This document shows, one piece after another, positions 44,308 through 55,130 of a stretch of 64,000 bases of DNA (positions are counted from its first letter, which is position 1; the number at the start of each line of letters is the position of its first letter). Location: NCBI GenBank assembly GCA_023053545.1, contig JAKZAN010000006.1, forward strand, positions 4,531,001 through 4,595,000, read 5' to 3'. The notes below the pieces were generated by a model, which searched no databases, was not told the origin of the DNA, and saw only the letters and a program-made list of their open reading frames with translations. Made by a program: the position numbers and the translations under genes. Source of the DNA: Lepidurus packardi (lineage: Eukaryota > Arthropoda > Branchiopoda > Notostraca > Triopsidae).

Positions 44308-45639
44308 TTAAAAAGATGTTACATAAATATATTGGAACTTACCAATTTGGACGACACCATAACCCATGCGGCGCACGCCCATTCGATAGGAGCACGTAGG
44401 AACAGCGAATTCTGTAAGGCTTTCTGCTGGATTGTTTTCGATGTCTGGCAGGTTCATATCTTTAAGTGGTGGAGCGTCAGGCGAAAGATTGTCAACAGTG
44501 ATTTTATAGCTGGGTTCTAGCTGCACGTGAAAGCAATTGGCCTCGTGGGTATGAGCGGATAGAATGAGATGTGGTTGGTATCTTTTCACAGCCTAACAAT
44601 GAACAGTATGAGAACTTCTCATTACGATACCAATCTATAAAGTCCTATAATAATAACAAAATAATAATAAATGTAAATATAATAATAATAAAAAAAAATA
44701 ATAATAAAAATAATAATAATAAAAAATAATAAATGATAACCTATAAAGTCTTACATCTGCTGCAAATTGGCCGTAAATTGGTAAAACGGGGATATGACTT
44801 GCTAAAATGCGAATGCGTCTTTCACTCATTTTGTAAGGTAAATACTCGGCCTGCCAGGCAAGCCGATTCACGGGTATAATATCTACAAGACTATGAGATA
44901 CCACGGCAGCGCGCTGAAAGTATCGAGCGAATCGTTCCGTTTTGTTTTTCGTAATTCTATCGTAACCTTCTCCACCTATATCGTTATCACCTGGCAGAAA
45001 TATTTCCTAGAAAGAAACTTCAGATTACTAGTTCGAACGCAAATGATTTGGAAATGGAAGAACCTTCGTATTAGGAGATATTCTGAAAATATCAGCAAAA
45101 CGTTGCCGGTATCTGGAATATTCGTCCTCGTTTGCGATGCTGCCTTCGTCGGCTAAATCTCCCAAATAAACCACTATATGTGGTTTGGAGACGGCTACTG
45201 CTCGCTTAAAACCTTGCTGCAAGTACCTAGTATTATAAAAGGCTACTTATTATATTACATTATATTATTATTATTATATTATTATTATTATTATATTATT
45301 ACTTATTATATTATATTAAGTTAGACGTTACCTGTCTCCATCCCAATGGGTAAAAAAACGAGTAGATGGGGGTTCATAGCGTTCGCCAAGAATTTGAGGG
45401 TCGGCAACTACCAGAATGCGGACTGCTTCCTTATCAGTGTCAAAGTCTGTAGCACCTACGCTCCAATACACGATCCATTCATTGTAGGCGATTAAGGAAA
45501 TGACGAGGCACCAGAAAACGCGATTTCTAAGAATAAATACACTATTAATGAATTATTGTTAAAGAAATTATAACAAGAAAGAGTACCTGTAATTAAAAAG
45601 ACGCGAATAACGAATACGCGTTTGTCTATGCCCCATCAT
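44308..45639 (-). CDS. MPPE1: Cdc1/PGAP5 (MPPE1)-like metallophosphoesterase
   Basis: Starts MMGHRQTRIRYSRLFNYR; then a membrane segment (VFWCLVISLIAYNEWIVYWS) and the catalytic core: block I VVADPQILGE, block II YLGDLADEG, block III IFLPGDNDIGGEG, the His of ILASHIPVLP, and LSAHTHEAN. All metal ligands expected of the calcineurin-like fold are present, with DPQ and GDND in place of the commoner DTH and GNHD. Family members remove side-chain ethanolamine phosphate from GPI anchors during ER-to-Golgi export. The protein ends YIYVTSF with no clear second membrane segment. About six exons; two introns are filled with ATAATA microsatellite. The exact start may be either of two adjacent ATGs. Confidence 0.85.
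44640..44740. repeat. ATAATAATAA microsatellite
   Basis: Intronic run of ATA/ATAA units in the metallophosphoesterase gene. Confidence 0.85.
45244..45318. repeat. ATTATTATT microsatellite
   Basis: Intronic run of TTA/TATTA units in the metallophosphoesterase gene. Confidence 0.85.
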
Positions 45640-46060
45640 AAACAAACCAGACGACTATTTACTACCATTTGGCTCCATTGCTACTCCGGTAATATCTCAC
45701 GTGTTTATTTGTTTCGCGTATCATATACATATACATGTAACTCCGCCTTTTGGCGGAGTTACTTTCGATTTTACCCAATAAAGTTGTGAATAAGATCGCC
45801 GCCTTGCCCAGCACAGCTGTTTTGACTACTGCGATGTAAAAGGCGTAAAAAAATGAACGTGGTCTGAACGTTTACATCGTAAAAGTGTATTTTTATCAGG
45901 TAAATAAATTAATTGAGTTATTACTTGCTAAAATAAGATAACATGACACTCTTTTTGCATTTGAAGAGCAATACATACATATATAATTAAGATTTAATTG
46001 AGCTTTTTGCATTTCACTTTCAGTGTCCTTACGAGTTCCTTACGAAGTTCCAATGTGATC
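45640..46060. promoter_or_regulatory. Divergent promoter region of MPPE1-like and germ cell-less genes
   Basis: About 420 bp between two divergent starts. A perfect hairpin lies at 45737-45762 (GTAACTCCGCC, TTTT, GGCGGAGTTAC). No TATA box in a convincing position. A 5' UTR intron of the germ cell-less gene is possible (CACTTTCAG near 46021). Confidence 0.45.
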
Positions 46061-48129
46061 ATGGGTTTGTCGCAAAGTTTAAGCTATGCCGTTTCTAAGC
46101 TTGAAGCAAGCTTCAATCGGAATGTTCAAGGCTGGAAAAGAAAACGCCGTTTTTCGTCCCAATCGGAGGACAGCGAAGACGAGCTTAACTCTTCTTTGGA
46201 TCGGACCCTGCATACGAGAAGAAGGTAACTTGCCGAAATATATAGAAGGATATGGCCGAAAATTAATCGAAACAATATTGCCTATTTTGTGTGTTCTTTA
46301 CATAGAAAACGATTGAAAACTACATCGCAGTACATTTACCGTGCTTTGTTCCAAGAAGGGCAGAATAGCGATATTTCGGTATTGGCTCTTGGGAAGGAAT
46401 GGAAATTGCATAAAATCTATCTCTGTCAGGTAATTTTTTATAGGATTTTATTAAAAAAAGTTATTGCTTTTTAATAAAGATTACATTTTGGTACATAGAG
46501 CGCGTACTTTCACAGTATGTTCTCCGGAGCATGGAAAGAATCCAATGAAAGCGTGATTCACATCGAAATATTGGACCCGAACATTAATTTGGATGGTAAC
46601 ACGGGAATTCCCATTATGAAAAAATGATAGAATTTATTACGATTTTTTTCTTAGCTTTGACGGTTGTATTTGGGTCGCTGTATCACGATGAGCTAAGCAT
46701 TGAGGCAGCCGAGGTTGTTTCCGTGTTAGCAACCGCAACTTTGCTCCAGTTGGACGGCGTTATTGAACAATGCGTATCCATAATGGAAGAGACAGTGAAC
46801 CTGCAGGTTTTTCTCATTCTTGACGAGACCAAAAGTACCTTTGGGATTAATCGATTTCCATTTCCTTAAGCAACAGACGGTCGTTCGTTACTATGAAGCA
46901 GCTAACCAATATGGAGTTCGTAAGGTGAAAGAAGCTTGCTTTCGATGGCTGCTCGTGAACTTGCTAAGCTTCCTCCCTGAACTACCTAAACGCCTACGAG
47001 AAATCAGCGTGGAGCTAATGATCAGCTTGGTGGCGTCCCATGATCTTGTAGTCTTGCAGACCGAATTCTCCTTATACGTGCTTCTCAAGCTTTGGGTGTT
47101 CCTTCGATTACACCCAGCCTTTGAAGGGAGCCCCCAAGAAGGTGTGGCTGCAGCTCACTCTTACTTCCAATCCAGACCCAGTAAATTATTCATCAATTAT
47201 TCCTCCTTTCACCCCGTTTCACCTCGTTTAACCCAGCTTTTGTATAGTTTCCGAGCCAGATTTCGTACTCTCCGCGGAAGGACTTGAATACGAACCTATT
47301 TTTCGCCACTTACGTCATCCTGGGTTATTATCGCACCCATTAGACGTGGAAATGCTCCAAGCCGATCGTATTTTACCAGCAAACTTGCTGCTCCCCGTCT
47401 TTCATTTGCAATGGTATGGGATGCTAAGGTGCGATCAAGGATTAGACAAAGGGTAAACTCGCAAAAAAAATAAAAAAAAAAAACAGAAAAAAGTTATGGA
47501 TTGTCCGGAACTTCACTAATGATGTTCTACAGACCAAACCAGCTGAGCGAGGCGGATTTTTACAAGCACTGCAATCGGCTAGGCCGGGTTTTATCTTCTG
47601 ACGGCCAACATATGTGGCGGTGGACGGGTTATAACTTTGGACTGGATTTGGTCATGACTCATGAACGAGGAGGCGTGATTAAGATGAAACGCAACCAGCG
47701 GATGGAACACGAGGGTTTTCTGAGCGTCCACCACCGACGTCATCTCATGTACAAGTAATAACACTCCCGTTTTCATAAAATTAAACTAATGAAAGAGTAT
47801 TTTTTTCTCCTGTCTAGGTTAACAGTGTCCAATTTCGACGAACAAAGACAAGTTCGTTCCAGCCAAACGACAGGCGTTCAGTCTGTTACACTTTGCAGAA
47901 ATGAAGAGGTACAGCATACTTTGGAAGTAACATTCTTGTGAAATGCTAATGAAAGTTTGCCTAGGTTCGCATTATGCAACTTGGGAACGACCTTTCTTAT
48001 CCGCTTCTCATCTCGGCCAATTTCCTAGTGACGACGCCAACCTTACCTATGGTTAATACGAGTGTTACGCAATCTTCGGCTGGTTTATTAACTTCTGAAG
48101 ATGGCGAGCCGTTACTCATGAGCTTCTAG
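46061..48129 (+). CDS. gcl: Germ cell-less (GMCL1-like) BTB protein
   Basis: Starts MGLSQSLSYAVSKLEASFNR, including a possible N-terminal myristoylation Gly, then a basic region (WKRKRRFSSQSEDSEDELNS). The BTB domain follows: YIYRALFQEGQNSDISVLAL, WKLHKIYLCQSAYFHSMFSG, then VVFGSLYHDELSIEAAEVVS. The BACK-like region has YYEAANQYGVRKVKEACFRW. The C-terminal GCL domain includes RPNQLSEADFYKHCNRLGRV, MWRWTGYNFGLDLVMTHERG and FLSVHHRRHLMYKLTVSNFD. The protein ends EPLLMSF. In Drosophila GCL is a CUL3 adaptor at the nuclear envelope needed for primordial germ cell formation. About nine exons, all short introns. Complete; no sign of damage. Confidence 0.93.
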
Positions 48130-48624
48130 ACAGCTCATAATGGCTTATCACCTAATCTTGGCCATTATCACCTAATTGGGACTGCTTACTAGTCTTTTCT
48201 ATGATCAATTTGTTCTTGTTTTATAAAAGAGACGCGTTTTTTTCTGAAAAAAGTAATCTTTTTATTATTTTCGTCACTACATAGGCAATGGCATACATGT
48301 AAATCCTACAAACTACTAAATTCTTTTTCTTTTGAACGCGAATTTTTGTTTGTTTTTCAATTCCACTCCGTTTTCTGATCTAGGATGAAAAACGATGAAA
48401 ACATTTGAATGCAACCATGAAATGAAACCAGGTGAGCAATGGAATTCTTTTTTTTTTTTTGTCGTGGCAATAGTATGAAAAGCAGCGAGACATGGATGCA
48501 GCCTTGACCAACACATTTTTGACAAGGGTTTTGTTTAAACAAGATGGAATCTTTGTGTCTGCCTCATGTGATAACCGTCCTGATGCAGGAACACGCGACA
48601 GCTAAAGGCAGGGGACAGGCTCAG
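48130..48624. other. Convergent 3' region between germ cell-less and H2A.Z
   Basis: 3' UTR sequence of both genes; nothing coding recognised. Confidence 0.5.
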
Positions 48625-49441
48625 TTACACAGGCTTTGGATTGGGGCCGCCCTTTTTGCCAATCAAGGATTTGTGAATATGTGGAATGACACCACCGCCA
48701 GCAATAGTGGCTTTAATGAGGCTGTCAAGTTCTTCGTCACCACGAATGGCTAACTGTAAGTGCCTAGGGGTAATACGTTTCACTTTGAGATCCTTGGAAG
48801 CGTTTCCCGCCAACTCCAACACCTATGTGGAAAAAAGACAACAGTTCATTAGGACAATCAATGGATGACCTTGGGTGGGAGGGGAAAAGTTGAACGAAAT
48901 TTGGCGGGAAAGATGCCCTGCAGATTATGCAACCCCACTTTCAAAGGGAAGTTTTTAAAATTTTGGAGAAAACAACGTTGGGAGAGAAAGCCAACGTTTC
49001 CTACTCACCTCAGCAGTAAGGTATTCCAAGATAGCCGCGCTGTAAACTGCGGCCGTTGCTCCGACTCGACCATGGCTGGTTGTTCGGTTCTTTAAATGCC
49101 GATGAATACGTCCCACAGGAAACTAAAAACACAGACAAACGTAACGGACGTCGACACACCAAATCAACAAAAATCACGGTTTGGCTGTAGGCAAATAAAT
49201 ATAGAATAATACCTGGAGCCCTGCCCTAGCCGAACGCGAAACAGCTTTGGCCTTCGCTTTACCCGAGTCCTTTCCAGCTTTGCCACCAGCCTACACAAAA
49301 ACCAGAAAAAATACCACTTAGAAACGAGATATTGGCACAAAACTTGGCGAGCACATAGAGCAAAGAGAGCTGCATCCAAAAACGATAAAATTTGGTCTCG
49401 ATGACCAGATTAACAGAAAGAAAATAACTGATACACACCAT
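48625..49441 (-). CDS. H2Av: Histone H2A.Z (H2A variant)
   Basis: The first coding exon holds only the ATG (49439-49441), which is directly followed by a GTGTGT donor. The next exon (about 49213-49291) reads [20 protein letters not shown], then [20 protein letters not shown] and [15 protein letters not shown] (about 49005-49120), and the last (48625-48825) [40 protein letters not shown] and [19 protein letters not shown]. The acidic-patch and loop residues are of the H2A.Z type. The tail stops at PNPKPV: it lacks the C-terminal SQ phosphorylation motif that Drosophila H2Av carries. Nucleosome variant at promoters and heterochromatin borders. The gene is spliced, as replication-independent variants are. 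Confidence 0.95.
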
Positions 49442-49962
49442 TTTTCACCGGATCCAAAGAAGCCCACAAACAGAAAGCAGAGACGATAGACGGCAACGGC
49501 TTGCGTCGACGTATCACTTCACGCGTCACGTGACTCCTACCAGCCAATGAGAGGGCAGCATTCAAATCTAAGCGCCAACTCGAACTAGACAATGGATCAA
49601 CCGTAAAACCGGGTCTTCAGAGTTCTCTCAGAAAGTGCGTTAGAATTTGATTACGATCAAGAATTGAATGACAATGGTGTACAGACATAGCGCGTATTCT
49701 GAAAACCGCAGAATATATTTAATTACAAAATTTTCCAAAAAAGGTAGGCTCGCCTCGGAACGAATTCCAACATGAAACGAGTCTATCGAGTTTGAAAACG
49801 ACGCTTCGCCTAGTGGCGGCCTCACCCACTTCCGCTGGTCCCGCTTCCATGTAAGGACGCTACTAGCGTGTAGTCTGTGCTTTACACTACCGTGTGTGAA
49901 ATTATTTGTTACCAAATTGATAGTTATTCCTATTTTATATCAGAACCTTATTCGAGTAAATT
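49442..49962. other. Divergent promoter region of H2A.Z and the hnRNP gene
   Basis: About 520 bp between two divergent starts, with no coding frame that I can support. The H2A.Z 5' UTR is immediately at 49442. Confidence 0.5.
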
Positions 49963-52900
49963 ATGGCCGATCAAGATTACAGTGACGACATGACACACGG
50001 CGGTTTTGGCCAAGAACAAGAGGACAGCCAAGGCTACGACGAAAGCCAGCGACATGAAGAAGCCATGGACGATGGAACCAACGGAGGAGGCTATCCAGCC
50101 TACGGACAAAACCAACAAACTCGACACCATGGCTCCGTTAGCGGTAGCGCAAATATTCCCGGCAAAGATGAAGACAGGTAAGTTGCATGTTTCATAGCCG
50201 GCAAAAAGAGGGGGGTAGGAGAGATAGCGTGGGCAGCCATTTGCAAAAGCCGGGCATGGCGATGTCCACAAAATGGCGGCCAAGCCATGCGGCATCCCCC
50301 GCCCGGCCCGGCACAAAACTCGTCCATGCTTTAGAATTCGAACGTTTTTCCCCGACCCTATAGCTATGATCATTTTACTTTCAAGAAAGGTAACTTTTGT
50401 ACCAAAAACAACTTTCATATTAATGGCTATTTGCTTTCGAATAAATGCATCTTTAATTTTTCCTTGTTCAAATGCAACTGATTTTTTAGAAGCTTCATGG
50501 ATAAATTGTAAATCTCGTCAATCTGTATTTCAAGAACTTGTTCAAATGTTAATGTTAAAATTTTGTATAAAAGAAAAGAAAGTAAACGCCTTAGTGATTT
50601 TCTTGCTTTTCGTGTGCAAAACGTCAAGCCGTGGTTAAAACGTAAAAAAAAAACGTTGTCAAAAGTCAAAACATTGTGCTTTAACTATTCTTGTGGAACC
50701 TTGAGCAAAGCAAAACAAAGAACATTGTGGAATTATGATGTTAACAAAACAAATGACCAAAAAAATCCCATATATGCAGCTCAGCGCGGACTTGGGCAGC
50801 TTTAGTCGCGGACATATACGGCCATGGAACATTGGAAGAAGAATTTAACCGGGACATGACCCCATTTCGGCTCCAGTGGGACCTAGACGTGCCTGCAGCA
50901 TCTTGAGCGACAGATGGTATTTATGGCCTATACCCATATAGCCTACCGTTGCTCAACCGTTCATACAGGCGAACTGGCTCAAAGAGAGACTTGCTCTTTT
51001 TCTCTTACCGAAATTAGAGCCTTCAGCCAATTGCCAATTCTCGAATTCAAGACCGTCGATGCAAAGCTATTTTCAATCAAGAAAAACTTAACTCATTTCC
51101 GTCTAGTGAAAAACGTTTTTCACCTTCCATTCAAAAGCCTTTGGTTCCTAAAGTTTTGCAATTTAAGTGTATACAACGTGCGCCAACGCAGAATTTGAAG
51201 ATATTTAATGTCCTTTGGAAAATCATTTTCAAGCTTGATTTTTATGATTCTCGACTTTGACACAAATTTATTTGAAAAAGAAGGCTCTCACAACATTGTT
51301 TTCCTGATCATTTGTAGTTTTGGGGTGATTGCTCTCCGCCAGCCAGAATCGATTTTTTTTTAGTTATGTTTATGTATTTTTTCAAAAAGAAAGGATTAAT
51401 TCTAGCTAAAACTGGTAAAGGTTTGGGCTTCACTTCATTTAATGGATTTAGTTGTGTTTTTTCGCTCTCTCTAAGGACGGTTTCCTTTTTTAGCTTAGGA
51501 ACACTTGTTTAACTATCCCATACCTCATTTGCACCATTTTGTTACTGTGTTAATTGCTCAGCCAAACTAATGCAAGGTTTTTGTCTTCATAGGAAACTCT
51601 TCGTTGGAGCCTTGAGCTGGGAAACCACCGATAGTAAGTTGAATATCCCGTTTCTCTTGACGTTCGAAGCTTTAATGTGGTCTTTAATGATTCTTTTGAA
51701 CTTCCGCAGAGGATCTCCGTGATTATTTCGGCAAGTATGGCGAAATTGAAAGCGTCAATGTCAAGACTGACTCACTCACCGGTCGATCCCGAGGCTTTGC
51801 TTTCATTGTCTTCAAAGAACCTGAAGCAATAGACAAGGTACACGCGAATTTCTTATCCCAAAATGTACATATTAATTATTTTTTTTTTTTTTTTACCTTT
51901 TTAGATTTTGGCAGCAGGTGACCACCATATTAACAACAAGAAGGTGGATCCCAAGAAAGCCAAAGCTAGGCACGGCAAGATCTTTGTGGGTGGCTTGCCC
52001 CCTGATGCGTCAGATGACGAAATTCGTGACTTCTTCTCCAAATTTGGAAGCGTAAGTCATTTTGATTTTCTCTTCCACTTTTATTTCACTTTCCTTATTT
52101 CAATGATGGTTCAGTTCTGCTTCTGACGTTTGGCGATGACAACATTCACTCTGAGATTCCAATCTAAAATTCCAATCTATTAGATTGGTTTTTTTAAGAA
52201 GAATATTTTCCATCTTGAAAGCATTAGGATTTGTCTAATTTTTCCGTCATTTTTCATTTTCGTAGATTGTGGAAGTTGAAATGCCCTTCGACAAAATGCG
52301 AGGACAACGCAAAGGCTTTTGCTTCATCACGTACGACAATGACCAAGTCGTCCAGGAGCTGCTGAAGACACCCAAGCAGACAATCAAGGGAAAGGACGTT
52401 GATGTTAAGAAAGCCACGCCCAGGACTGATGCTCCCATGGGTATGGGCATGCCAATGGGAATGCGAGGAAGGGGCGGTCCAATGGGCATGCGAGGAGCTC
52501 CACGAGGAAGGGGAGGAGCAGCAGCTGGAGGTAAAAAAAAATAATATTTTTTTCAAACTTCTTTTATTGTGTTCTGATTTATTTTTATGATGTTCAATCA
52601 GTTCTGCTACTGAATTCTAAGCGATGACAAACTTACCTTACCTACTCTGAGAAACTAATAGAATTTAAAACAAAAAAAAATTGGAAAATTTTAGGCAGGA
52701 AAACTAATGTCCAGTTTTTGGTTTATCAGGTTGGGGTGGACCGAGTTACCCTCCCGCTCATGGAGGTTATTACGGGGGTTATAACCAAGGGTATGGGGGC
52801 TACGGTGGAGGTAAGTAAGGTTTTGTGTTGGAAGTTGGCTGTGTATTTATTCTATTGCCTCACGCTGGAACCGTCGAGGTCGAATGTTCTATTTTTTTAA

Positions 52901-53230
52901 ATTGTACAGCTGTCATTCTTGTAGTTGATGCATTGATTTATTTGACGGTTTCGGCGGGAGACCTTAGATAATACACGAGATAACAATGAAAGTGACGGTA
53001 TTTTTTTTTTATTTTTTTTTAAGGTTATGATTACTACGGAAATCCTGGGGGCTACGCGGGATCTTACACCGGTTGGTACGACGGTAAGGTTTTAAGAGCA
53101 GTGTTCAGTTAGCATTTTGCAATTTATTACTGTTGCAGGTAGCAACCAACCGGGATACAACAGCGCAGGTGGATATAGTGGTGGCAAAACAAGAGGTGCG
53201 AGAGGAGCGCCCCGGCATCAACCCTATTGA
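49963..53230 (+). CDS. sqd: Squid-like hnRNP (A/B-D family) with two RRMs
   Basis: Starts MADQDYSDDMTHGGFGQEQE, with a Gly/Gln-rich head. After a 1.4-kb intron, RRM1 (KLFVGALSWETTDKDLRDYF, then GRSRGFAFIVFKEPEAIDKI) and RRM2 (ARHGKIFVGGLPPDASDDEI, GQRKGFCFITYDNDQVVQEL) follow at about 51592-52430. RNP1 and RNP2 aromatic residues are present. The tail is RGG- and GY-rich (GGPMGMRGAPRGRGG, then GGYYGGYNQGYGGYGG) and is split into several short exons (about 52730-52810, 53023-53082, 53139-53230). Drosophila Squid binds and localises gurkha-type mRNAs and regulates splicing. The tail exons have phases that would allow alternative use. Last exon ends RGAPRHQPY. Confidence 0.93.
50179..51591 (+). 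other. First intron of the hnRNP gene
   Basis: A 1.4-kb intron, the longest in this gene. Short open frames in it show no recognisable domain; no nested gene is supported. Confidence 0.6.
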
Positions 53231-53703
53231 GAGAAAGAAAGAGAGAGTGGAATTTTTTTTTGTAATCCTCGTTTGTTGGTTAACAAACGATAAAGTAACA
53301 TCCCATATGAAGATCATCCTTGTGTATCATTTCTGATTAATTAGACATTCTGTGACATGCCACAAGAATAAAAGATGAATTTTGGTTAAATTTGAAAGGC
53401 CGTTTTCTTGAATTTATTAACGTTTTCTTTATTCAGTCCGTTTTTAATATTTCGTCATTTTTCCATTCAACACATTACTCAGTTTCTTATTCTAAGCATT
53501 TTTTACTCATTAAAGCCCATCATGTAATTGGTTGTTTACATGATATAAGTTTTTGCAATACAGAAATATTCATATTTCGTATTAGTATTATCTTGCATTA
53601 GTAGTACTATTTCTTATACTGGAGTATTAATACTAGTATTTGCGTCTTTCAGGTTAGATTGCTTTTAATTAGAACGAAATCAAGGGTATAGAAGATGAAT
53701 TAT

Positions 53704-53833
53704 AGCGCGTTCCACTGGTTGCTGCACTGGGGCAATATTTCTGGCACTCAGTGTAACTTGTATGTTTACAGTTACACACTGTACACACTCGAGTGCCAAA
53801 AATATTGCACCAATGGAGCCAGTGGAACGCGCT
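53704..53833. mobile_element. MITE-like inverted repeat, copy 2
   Basis: Begins AGCGCGTTCCACTGGTTGC and ends in its near reverse complement GCCAGTGGAACGCGCT. Internal pairing of TTTCTGGCACTCAGTG with CACTCGAGTGCCAAAAATA. Clearly the same family as 11472-11603, about 42 kb away. No coding capacity. Confidence 0.75.
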
Positions 53834-54689
53834 GTTAGACGACAATGCGTTTATGTCTACGCCATAATTTATTTGAAAAAAAATAACATTATTTGAATTT
53901 GTATTGCAAGATTTTGGGGTTTGTGTATTACGGTTTGGATTTATTATCGCAATAGTGACGTATCGTATCGTGGAAAGTACAAGATGATACGTTGCTATGT
54001 TGCGTTGTATGTATACGATTGCTACGTTGCGTTGTGTTTTCCCGAGTTTTTCTTTTGGGTATATTGTTTTGCCTGAAATCCTAAACAGAAAATGAAGGTG
54101 GTATGGTCTGTTGACAGATGTGTTCACTTCCTAGACGTGCATATGCAGCCCCGTACGTTAAGTGGTCCCAATTCCTCAAGCCACAACACAACAGATCCCC
54201 CGGCTGGCACGCGCCACATGGGGACATGGGTTTTCTGGACTTTTGGTGGCGGCTCGATCCAGCTGACGTGACAACAGCATGAACTCGTGCTGGGAGCAAC
54301 CTTTCCGATCCACTGGGGAAGTCATTTCCTGTTGGAAGCGATGCTGTAAGTGCTCTCGTTTTTTTTCCCTATTACATTTTCTCCTTATGGACTTTAAAAC
54401 AAGCTTAAAAACATATTGTCCAAGAGCTTTAACTTCCGTGTTGAATACTTTATCGATTCCCTGCGCTGCAACGGACGGAAGGAAACATGAGACCGGTCAG
54501 GCGTTGTGAGACAAGGAGTTAACCGAGCTTTGACAGACTTGTTTGCAAGCCAGCTTGAGGTCAAATATGAAGAGGGTGCCGAGGTCAGATTATATTAAGC
54601 GAGCGCTAGCACTTGGCATCCATATGGCGTGAAACCGGTGCTGTTAAAGGGGACAAATACCCTCCAAAAATCAGAGGCTAAAGTCTTGA

Positions 54690-55130
54690 TGGATGCGTGT
54701 AAATGATGATTCTACGAACAATGAATTTTGTTTCAAAGCGTTGTGATAGCCATTTACGAGCTGTGGCATATACAATTTTGCGCCTTCACATAGCAGACGT
54801 GTTATGTTCGCTCGTTGCCATAGTTACTGTTTACGTCCATGTTTGAAATAGTAAACAAAGGTTAACGGTCGGTTAGGGGGTTAAGACTTTTGCTTTGGTC
54901 TTTGAGGTTTTCATGGATGTTTGTAAATCTGTATCACTCTAGGAACAATGAATTTTTCTTTCAAAGCCTTACGATTAGCCATTTACGAGCTATTGGCAAA
55001 CACTTTTGCGCCCTGCACGTTGCAGACGTCTAATGTTCGCTCGTTGCCATGGTTACTGTTTACTTCAGTGTTTAAAGCAGTAAACAAAGGTCACGCGTCA
55101 AGAAGCACAATTTAGTGCTTCCGCGGCGTA
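54690..55130 (+). repeat. Two tandem copies of a dispersed repeat of about 220 bp
   Basis: Copies at about 54690-54890 and 54911-55130 share GAACAATGAATTTT, AGCCATTTACGAGCT, TTTTGCGCC, GCAGACGT, TGTTCGCTCGTTGCCAT, GTTACTGTTTAC and AGTAAACAAAGGT. GTTTACT and AGTAAAC can pair as a small stem. Confidence 0.75.
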
